A stretch of 64,000 nucleotides of DNA. Origin: Cololabis saira. Taxonomy: Eukaryota; Chordata; Actinopteri; Beloniformes; Belonidae. Of this stretch, positions 55,996-64,000 are shown in pieces. The stretch is from positions 14,346,690 through 14,410,689 of the forward strand of contig NC_084601.1 of assembly GCF_033807715.1 (NCBI RefSeq), written 5' to 3'. Each line of letters opens with the position of its first letter. Within the stretch, counting starts at the first letter, position 1. Both the position numbers and the translations under genes were made by a program. Below the pieces are notes generated by a model. The model had not been told where the DNA came from, did not search any database, and saw nothing but the letters and a program-made list of their open reading frames with translations.

Positions 55996-58900
55996 AGTCA
56001 ACAGAAAGTGAGTTATTTTGACTGGGATTAAGGATGATTCGTTTTCTACGTATCTAAGCATTTGTCTCACAAAATCAAAAAGCTGTAAGTGAGAGAAAGG
56101 CAGGAGCAGAGCCTGCTGCCGGCTGTAAAATGGCAAAATGACCCTCAAACCACTAGAAATGTTTAGGTGAAAGTGGGTTCACATATCCCACGGTGCATCT
56201 CCCTCCAAGCGTCTGTCTTTGTGAGCAGAGACAAAGGAACTGTAAAACCAACTCGACATAATGAAGCGACACATAGGTAAAAGGGAAGGAAAGAAGTGCA
56301 TGATAGAGAAACAGAGCCGCGAGTTGCAGAAAGGCAGAAAAGTATTCAGGAGGAAAGCAGAGGCAGTTACCAGATGCAGAACTTTCACAGTGGACGTCAG
56401 CCAACAGGCATGTACTCATGCTTCAGCTATGTCATGTGCCGCCTCCTCTACCCTTAAACCTCCTCCTCTCTACTACCCCGTCTTTCTTTTAACCTCCCTC
56501 TCTGACTGAGCTGAAGCGTCTTCGAGCCCAATCATATTTCCTTCTCGTTCCTTTACTTTCAACCTCTGACTCACAGTGACATATAAGCAGCGAACACCGG
56601 CAGAACATGGAGGTATTATTCTGTTTGTCCATCTTTCTGCTTTTCATAAATACCAGCCGCAATTTTGGCTCTGGTCCCGATCATGAAAGAGTCACGATTT
56701 TAAACACCGTAGAATAATTTGCTGCCAGTCTACAAGCTTTGTGAGCTGATATAAAGTGCAGCATCTGCTATGACGGTGATTTTCCATCCAGTCCTCACGC
56801 AGGCAGAGAGAGAGAGAGAGAGTGGGAGGGGCAAGACAAAAGAAACCAAAGAGGAAAAAAATAATAATAAAACCATCTGTAAATCCGAGGTGGAATTCGT
56901 TCCATCATCCGCCGGACCTCCGAATGTAACCAGCAGAGGAGCTAATCTGTTTACTGCCCTACATACACAATTAACCCCTCTGATAGTTAAACTACAAAGA
57001 TGTCCCCAAACCAAAGCCACATGAGCTACTACTGCTGGGTAATTCAAGGGTCAGTCATTTAGTACACAACATCTTCCATAATGTTTACATCATAAAATCA
57101 TGTTTCATAAATTACAAACCTGGAATGACACCTTAGTCTGAGTGTAGAAAAGAGGTGGATGTTATTACAGCCCCAAAAACACAGAAACAGCCCACTTTAG
57201 GCAGCGAGTGATGACGTCATCGGGTCTTTTCAAAAAATGGGCAGACCCTGAGGGGTTCAGACTTTACTAATGAGTTTAATGTGGGAAAAACAGCCCCTGC
57301 CATTTTAAAACTCACGTACCCACCGCATGGCTCCTTCAGGATATAATAGCTTCCAGGTGCTCATGGGGGCTATTTTTCTGCTTCTTCTTGTGGTATAGTA
57401 TAAATATAGATACAGGCATTTACACGACTATACGACCAAAGGGAAATCAAATAATTAAATAAAAACTGCAGCCATAACGTTAGCAAATGGTGTATTAGAC
57501 CATGGTTTGTCAAAATTTGTTTCTGGTCTTATTCTTATTCTTTTAGTCCATTTCCTTCATGCAAAGAGGTTCACTTCCAAAAACTCCTGTAAAGAATGGA
57601 CCATAAAATCTTAAAGATGTGCTAATTAGCAAGTCAGATCTTATCCTATAAAGCCCAATATTTTCCTTTATTTCATATATTACTCTTTTAAAGATATAGC
57701 AGGAAAATTAAACTGTTTATCTTCCTATCTGACTTGCTTTGCCCCTTCTTCCGTTTCATGTCAGCCTGTGTGCTTTGAAGAGCTGCTCTGTGCAGTAATC
57801 CTCACCTGCGCAGACTGCAGACCCCCACGAGCCCCATTAGCGAGGACGCTAATGAACATACTTGTGTAGCCACCCACCTCCAAACAAACTACCTGCAGTA
57901 ACTCAGCAGGACTCACCTGGGGTTTTCCTCATTGGAGCCACATTTACACAAATTAGTGTAGTTGTCGGTCTAAATTAGGCAACTTTATCACTCTTGAGTA
58001 CATTGTAATATATGGACTGTCACTAACAAACACATGCTGTGGCTTCATTACCGAAAGGAGAAGTAGTAGATATATGGAAATGCCACTGCTGTTATATGTT
58101 ACAATTGCAGTTTGATACTTTAAATCTGAAAGTATGAATATGTGTAACGTGTTAAACACACAGGTTTGTTGTGTTGACCAAAGAGCCACTGAAACAGTGC
58201 GCTAAAGAGTGGAGACAAACTGTCACATCTTGTAATATTACTTTGCTCCGCTAGAGGTGTTGAATCTACCGCTGTACATTAAAATCAAGAAAAGAGGTCA
58301 CACTTGCTCAAGGTGTAATCTACTCTCACATCAGTAGTTAGGGAATACCACATAGGAGACCATTTAGGCCAAGCCTGCAGACTGATCTGGGTGCAAACTG
58401 GTGAGGAGATTCTACATTTGCACTCTGTTGTTATGTGTGAACAACTCAAAGACTCTTGCACAATCTGTAGCTGAGCCATATCTAAGCATGGCAAATATCT
58501 GGAGTCATCAGAGGATCCTGAAAAACAATGGGAGGTGCTGTAAACCTTCAACAAAACAGTGCAAATGAGAGTGTTAAAGGCTAAGAGGGAGTACAAGAAA
58601 GGTGGCTATCTTGTACTTCTCTGTTGTCTGACAAATTCACTTTCTTATCATATACCGCCCCATTTGGTCTGGAGTGACACTGTTACATAATGTGCCTTTA
58701 AAATCTAATAGTGTTCATAAGGGAGAGGATGGAATGCTAATATGAAGAAACAAGCAATAAGTTCATTTTCATATAAACATTTATCAAGCTGAGTGTCACA
58801 GATGGTATTTCATAAATCTACCATTCCTGCAACAGCGATTAGTTTAACATTTGTCTTCAGACACACACCTGCAGCAATGAGGACTTGCAACTTCTTAAAA

Positions 58901-60628
58901 AAAACTCTCAGCTACTTTGCAACTATGCCCCTAATCTTCCTCTTTGTACTCCAGAAAAAAAGACATGTTGGTAATCTATATAAAGAAGAAACAACAGAGC
59001 CTTTAAACTGTGTAACACATCACACCGAACCTCTCTATGCACTAACGTGAGTTCTCCTGGTTTTTTGCTGCTTTTGTTTGGCTCTGTGTCGTGTTTTCTC
59101 TGGACAGCAAACCCTAACATTTGGATCCAGACAAGCTGTGCTACAAAAAGAGAGGAAAAAAATTACAGGAAGATGATAGGGGGAGGGAAACAGGAGGACG
59201 AGGAGAGGAAGAAGTGATGATGTGGACCTTGTGAAACCAGAATATCACTTAAGAGGAAAAGTTTCAGGGAGAAAAAGAAGAAAAAGTGTATGCCTGTTTC
59301 TGGATTAATTACTGAAATAGAAGCGATATACTGTATGGCTATATATTTTAAACATACTTACTTTCCTGGTTATCCCACTTGTTAGAGACTAGAGATCTAT
59401 AATAGTTGGCCAATGAAATGAAAAGGTCTTATTCTGTTTCATTTCTGTTCAGATTGTCTTTCATGTATTAGTTTAGTTTTTATTTTTCCCTTTCAGGCTT
59501 TTGTTTTCAGATGTTTTTTTGTTAAAAGGGGAACAAAAGAATCACTTACTTGAGAGCATATAATTGGATAATTTAAGTAATGAACAAAAAAAAAAGACTA
59601 AAACAACCCTGTCACTTCGTTTTTGTAGGCCGGTCTGTGAACCGTGCAGTTCAGATTTTCAGGGTTATGTGATATCACAGCTCTGAGGAAACTTATCCTC
59701 TATCCTCCATCTTTTACTGTACCTAAGTTCACACCATATGGTATCAAAGCTTAAATACTGATTTTAAAAGATATACATTGCGTACAGGAGGGGGGTGGAG
59801 TCAACTTGAGTGGCTGACTCCAATCTCTAAAAAATGGCTACTGAGAACATAGCTATAAAACACTTCAAAGGGGGAACTATGAAACTGTGTCAAAAGTATA
59901 CTGCAGATATTTCAGTAAAGCCTCAGAACGTTGGATCGAATATTGAAAAGTGAGCAGACTGTGCAGACTTAGAGGAACATACATCTCCTTCCACACCTTC
60001 TGCTTCCAGGATGCTCTCCGGAGGATGGAGTGACGAGCTGGGGGTCTAATTTATAACCATGTTCCACTGAGCTTCAGAGATTGTACTTGTGGTGATGACT
60101 CACTCGCTACAGGATCGTAGACGTGCATCTTAAACTACACAAAAAAGCTTGTCATTGTCCTTTATTATCTCTCATATTTCATTAGAACAGGTCAGAATTA
60201 AACGTTTTCAAACTATACTTTAAAAAAAGTCTACATGTAAGCAGCTGTACAGAAACTGGTGTCAGCAGGAAACAATAGTTGTCTCCTATTTATTTTTTGC
60301 CTTAAAAACATACACGTTTACTTAGATTACAGTTGTTTCTGGTTTTCCTGAGATGTCCTCCACCCTGATGTGCTGCTTTCCCCTGCAGCCACCCTCCCTC
60401 CCTCCAACTGGCCTTGTGGGTGGAAAAAATTACACAGCAGCAGACTTAAATGCAAGAGGTAGCGCCGTTCTCAAACGGTCAAATAAAGGATTTGCATGTG
60501 AAGAACATACTAAACGAAACAATTGATTGGCAGTTCAAATTACAGTCAAACGGTGCTGTTTGCTAACAAACCAGAACATATGGAAAATGTTCAGCTGCGG
60601 AGAATGATGCGTGTGTGGCAGCCATGAT
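55996..60628. other. Non-coding stretch, no gene recognised
   Basis: A (GA)n run lies at 56806-56822, and a consensus cyclic-AMP response element TGACGTCA at 57212-57219 with no recognisable promoter or gene beside it. Otherwise no paired repeats or exons. Confidence 0.45.
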
Positions 60629-60630
<2 letters not shown>

Positions 60631-60683
<53 letters not shown>

Positions 60684-60688
60684 CACAC

Positions 60689-60762
<74 letters not shown>
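60631..60762. repeat. (CA)n microsatellite
   Basis: About 130 bases of CA with two interruptions (AAAC near 60666, CAAC near 60689). Confidence 0.98.
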
Positions 60763-60765
<3 letters not shown>

Positions 60766-60887
60766 TCCTCACATGAACAGACCACTCAGACTATGTTCAC
60801 ACTACAGACATCATCTACTGCTGTTGCTAAGTTACTCTTTATTTCATGACCAAATGAATAATTTAGAAAAGTCGACAGACCAAAGTT

Positions 60888-60891
60888 TGAA

Positions 60892-60922
<31 letters not shown>

Positions 60923-60925
60923 ATA
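60888..60925. repeat. (AATA)n microsatellite
   Basis: Nine to ten perfect AATA units. Confidence 0.95.
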
Positions 60926-61209
60926 CAGGAAGTTGAGATCAAATGAATGGCAAGATCAGTCAAATATAAAAGGGCCAAAAGAGCAACTATTTCTGCTGTG
61001 AAATCTCCATTTACATCCCTCCTGTGACACAACTTCTGCCCTTGTCCTCAGACCACATACCTTCCCACAAGTTTGGGGATCTTTAACGGCGAAGCGAAGT
61101 GCCCTCAGCAGCATCCACCAGGTGTTTATGTGGCAGGTGGAGGGTTGATTGGTAGCAGGTGGCAGACAAACAGTTCAGCAGCAATTGAAGCTCTTACTGC
61201 TGCAGATCA

Positions 61210-62150
61210 GGTTCCTCATTTATAAAAGAGTGCGTAGGATTCGTACTAAAAGTGTACGTTCGCTCAAACGCTGAAAATGGCATGCGCACAAAAAAATCCT
61301 GATTTATAAAACCATGTGTACGCACACCTGCACGCAATGTTCTCTTTATAAATCACAGTCCACCTGGAAGGTTGCACCGGTGAATTCGCCTCATATCCCG
61401 CCCTCTACACGCCCACTTTCTACCATGAATGGTCAATGCAAAGTACTTCATGACTGTATTTGCATATAAATGAGCCTGCTGATCATCTACCTGCAGTCTG
61501 TTTCCTACACTGCTGTGCGTCAGGATGAATGAGATGTGATGTGTCGAGCCAGGCCACCGTGCCACTAAATTTGTCAGAACCATGTTTGAAGCACAAATGA
61601 CATTTGTACATTTATTGAATGCAAATTTTTACGGTTCACACAGACAAATTCATTTTCGCTCTGAGCCCTTATAGCAAAGTGAGTGCAGTCAATAGCACCT
61701 ATTACATTTGGGGAAACCTGCCATTACTGTAAATTCTCTTTTAATGTTGTACTGTTCACCCACAGTGTAAGGAAACCAGATGTATCGACTGGTCATTTTA
61801 ATAATGCCATCCAAAACGGCTGGCATTATAGTGCTCAGTGACGGCTGTGATATCCCAGACCTAAAGACGGAATGTAGATATTATATCGTACCTCAAAGGG
61901 GCTTTAGGCAGAACATGTAACATTATTTATTGTTAATCAAACCCATAGCTGTCGGCTAATTCCCGCTGGAAAGAGCATCCTGACCATCCTGATCCATTTA
62001 CGTGATCCTCAAGCAGTGCATCCATTGTGCAGCATTACGCACGGCTGTTACTACGCAATTTATATTCTTACTCAGCAATTGGGCTGATTGTTACACACCT
62101 TGTCACAATAAATAATCAATCTGGTGCTATTCACCACTCCTAACCATTTG
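61210..62150 (-). mobile_element. PIF/Harbinger relic with nuclease pseudogene
   Basis: Minus-strand segments read, in order, 'SGISQPSLS.IMPAVLDGII', 'TSRYIWFPYTV', '[20 protein letters not shown]' (61699-61679 encodes GAIDCTH with the first catalytic Asp), '[15 protein letters not shown]', and after further frame changes 'NLVARWPGSTH.ISFILTHSS' and 'VGNRLQ' (about 61580-61500). These are the conserved blocks of the HARBI1-type nuclease. At least two frameshifts; the C-terminal catalytic part is missing. The 'TTTATAAAAGAGTGCGTAGG' end near 61218 is the usual Harbinger terminal region in fish. The right end was not found. Confidence 0.8.
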
Positions 62151-62169
62151 AAGATGGAAGTATGATATA

Positions 62170-63031
62170 TGAACGTAGTACTACTGCAAATACCTGGGTA
62201 ATGGCTCACTTACGGAACACATAGATAGTACTAGTATCTCCATTGTCAAAGATAAGCTCACCAATGAGAGGTTCCACGTTGACGACCAGCCAATCCCAAC
62301 AGTTCTGGAGAAGCCTATCAAAAGCCTTGGCCGATGGTATAGCGCAGAACTTAAAAACTCAAGCAGATTAACACTGCTCTCCCTGGAAAATTGAAGCTAT
62401 GGTGCCTTCAGTTTGGGCTGCTACCTCGCCTCATGTGGCCAATTTCCATCTATGAGGTCACCTTATCTCATGTCAATCGGCTTGAGAGACTGGTGAATGC
62501 CCAAGTGAGGAAGTGGCTTGGACTGCCGAGATGCCTTTCCAGCATAGGCCTGTATGGCAATGGAGCACTCTCCCTTCCAATCTCAAGCCTGGTGGAGGAG
62601 TACAAATGTGCCAAAACAAGGGTGGAAATGACTCTTACAGAATCCCGGGACCCATGCGTCAGAGATGCGGCTCCAAACCTGGCAACAGGGAGGAAATGGA
62701 AACCATCTGCAGCAGTAGCAGTGGCAAAGACCACCCTCAGACACCGGGATATAGTGGGACGAGTCCAACATGGCAGAGGGGGTCTTGGCCTGGAAGCAAC
62801 AACACCCGCTTGGCAAAAGGCTACTCCGTCTGAACGGCGACACATGGTGATTGAGGAGGTGCACGACCAGGAGGAGGCAGCCAGGTGTGCCAAGGCAGTC
62901 TCCCAAGCCCAGCAAGGACGCTGGATGAGGTGGGAGGGTGTGGAGAGGAGGAAAATCACGTGGAACGAGATGTGGAGCATGGAGGCTAATAGGCTCAGCT
63001 TCCTCATCAGAGCTACTTATGATGTCCTGCC
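62170..63031 (+). mobile_element. R2-like LINE polymerase fragment
   Basis: Upstream, 62240-62350 reads 'DQPIPTVLEKPIKSLGRWYS'. A frame change near 62355 leads into 'INTALPGKLKLWCLQFGLLP', 'RLMWPISIYEVTLSHVNRLE', 'VRKWLGLPRCLSSIGLYGNG', 'AAPNLATGRKW', 'RHRDIVGRVQHGRGGLGLEA', 'RRKITWNEMWSMEANRLSFL' and 'RATYDVLP'. This is the region C-terminal to the RT palm in the R2/NeSL-like non-LTR group that is common in fish. The zinc-knuckle and endonuclease region that normally follows 'YDVLP' is absent: at about 63031 the sequence changes to an unrelated repeat. Confidence 0.78.
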
Positions 63032-63194
63032 CATGGATGTATTATATAACTGGATACAGGATCGAAAATGGCCGCCCATTCATTTCAATGGAGTTTGCTC
63101 ACCCAGCGCATCCGCCGAAAAAATTTATGACTTCCTGGTTTACTTCCTGGTACACGGGCCCATAGAGCATGCGCAGTTGAGTCACCTCCCATGA
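62391..63194 (+). pseudogene. Chimeric ORF: R2-like LINE joined to a dispersed repeat
   Basis: The longest ORF in the window (267 codons, TTG as first codon). Codons up to 'RATYDVLP' belong to the LINE; the last about 55 codons come from a different fish repeat. It is not a functional polymerase: the palm domain and endonuclease are both missing. No promoter or splice context is seen. Confidence 0.75.
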
Positions 63195-63300
63195 TGCTCT
63201 GGGGCCTCCCATCATGCCCCGGGGCAATGTGAACGAGCGCTGCGCGCTCTGGACAAGCGCTGCGCGCTCATGAGTCCTTCAGACCGGTAATGATAGATGT
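63032..63300. repeat. Dispersed fish repeat with internal GC-rich duplications
   Basis: It begins 'ATGGATGTATTATATAACTG' and 'GGATCGAAAATGGCCGCCC'. It contains two diverged 20-base units of 'CCTCCCAT.ATGC.C.GGGG' (63187-63225) and two 14-base copies of AGCGCTGCGCGCTC (63236-63249, 63256-63269), each of which is nearly self-complementary. Class unknown. Confidence 0.6.
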
Positions 63301-64000
63301 ACACAATGAAATTAGGGATTTATAAGGCAAATCAACCGATGCTGTTCTCAAAGTCATGGTTATAGACTATACATGGTTCATTTGTGTGTTTTTTTTAATT
63401 AAAGATAAAACGAGTCATTTTTATTTAAGATGAGACACCCCAGGTTAATAGGCTAAAATAGGGTAAAAATGTAAATAGCAGGTATCACCATGAAACTTCC
63501 CAAGTTTATTACTTACATTAAGACAAATATTTTTTGTATTACAAGTTTTGTCAAGTATTATGTTTAAATATGTCAAATATTATGTTTAAATGTGGTTAAT
63601 TTGTGGAGTTTAATTTTTTTGAGTAAGGATAAAACAAGTCATCTTTGTAAAAACAAACAAAAAAACACATGGGATTCCCCACAATAACACAAGCTGTCAT
63701 ATGCTATTTATCTATATACCTTTGGGTAAATCTTTTTGTCTATTAATGATCGTGCAGTCCGAATGTTAGGCGTAATTAACTTTGCATTTTCTCTGATTCT
63801 TTTACAGCTTCTGGGCTCACATTAAGTGTTATTCCTGCCTGATATCTTATTTTCACAAACCATACACCGTTGGCTACAACGGAAATGTTTAAGTACAAGA
63901 ATGACAAACCATTATTATTCTTGCTATTAAACATTTCCGTCTGTGATCCCCCTGGTCAGGGCGTTTAGACCGAGTGTGACCTGAGCGTCCCACCTGAGCT
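63301..64000. other. AT-rich repeat-like sequence, no gene
   Basis: 'AAGATGAGACACCCCAGG' and 'ATCACCATGAAACTTCC' are fragments of a common fish repeat. 'TCAA(G/A)TATTATGTTTAAAT' is tandemly doubled at 63550-63592. An imperfect inverted repeat (GGAAATGTTTAA...TTAAACATTTCC) spans about 63880-63941. Confidence 0.4.

Noticed and set aside
56581..56717. ATATAAG box followed by a 36-codon ORF that looks like a signal peptide (MEVLFCLSIFLLF...)
   Set aside because: The ATG lies only 26 bases after the TATA-like box, upstream of where transcription would start. No good donor site follows, and the ORF stops after 36 codons.
57212..57219. Consensus cyclic-AMP response element TGACGTCA
   Set aside because: A perfect 8-mer occurs by chance at this scale, and no promoter or gene start was identified nearby.

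Overview
This window is vertebrate, almost certainly teleost, nuclear DNA. Genes have GT-AG introns and AATAAA/ATTAAA signals. One gene is bet1, with the same four-coding-exon protein layout as other vertebrates. Everything else is a dense mix of fish-type transposon remnants: hAT, Tc1/mariner, PIF/Harbinger, L2/CR1-like and R2-like LINE fragments, together with long CA/GT microsatellites. No bacterial or viral gene organisation is present. All calls come from reading the sequence; no search was run.

Left part (1-7125): LINE 3' fragments, a nested LINE/LINE-tail cluster and a complete 1,958-bp hAT element with an 8-bp target duplication and a broken transposase. Genes (7126-18296): the last seven coding exons of an acyl-CoA dehydrogenase (+ strand; its 5' exons were not found here and probably lie upstream) face the complete four-exon bet1 gene (- strand). 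The two are tail to tail, 1.47 kb apart between stop codons, with possibly overlapping 3' UTRs. Their introns carry three non-autonomous hAT elements with exact or near-exact 8-bp duplications, a Tc1 relic, and an IS630/Tc1-like deletion derivative.

Right part (18.5-64 kb): no host protein-coding gene could be recognised. It holds an L2-like LINE 3' end, a mariner/Tc1 relic, two inverted copies of one hAT-like family forming a ~2.6-kb inverted repeat (one copy holds a 160-bp GT microsatellite), a related element at 29.1 kb, several further LINE ends, a 401-bp foldback element nested in a Tc1 relic at 49.6 kb, a Harbinger nuclease relic at 61.7 kb, and an R2-like LINE fragment whose 3' side is fused to a different repeat, which gives the longest ORF in the window (62.4-63.2 kb).

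I found no convincing new functional system. The observations most worth following are structural: the foldback nested in the Tc1 relic, the inverted hAT pair with microsatellite birth inside one copy, the chimeric ORF, and the non-YEGT active site of the dehydrogenase.
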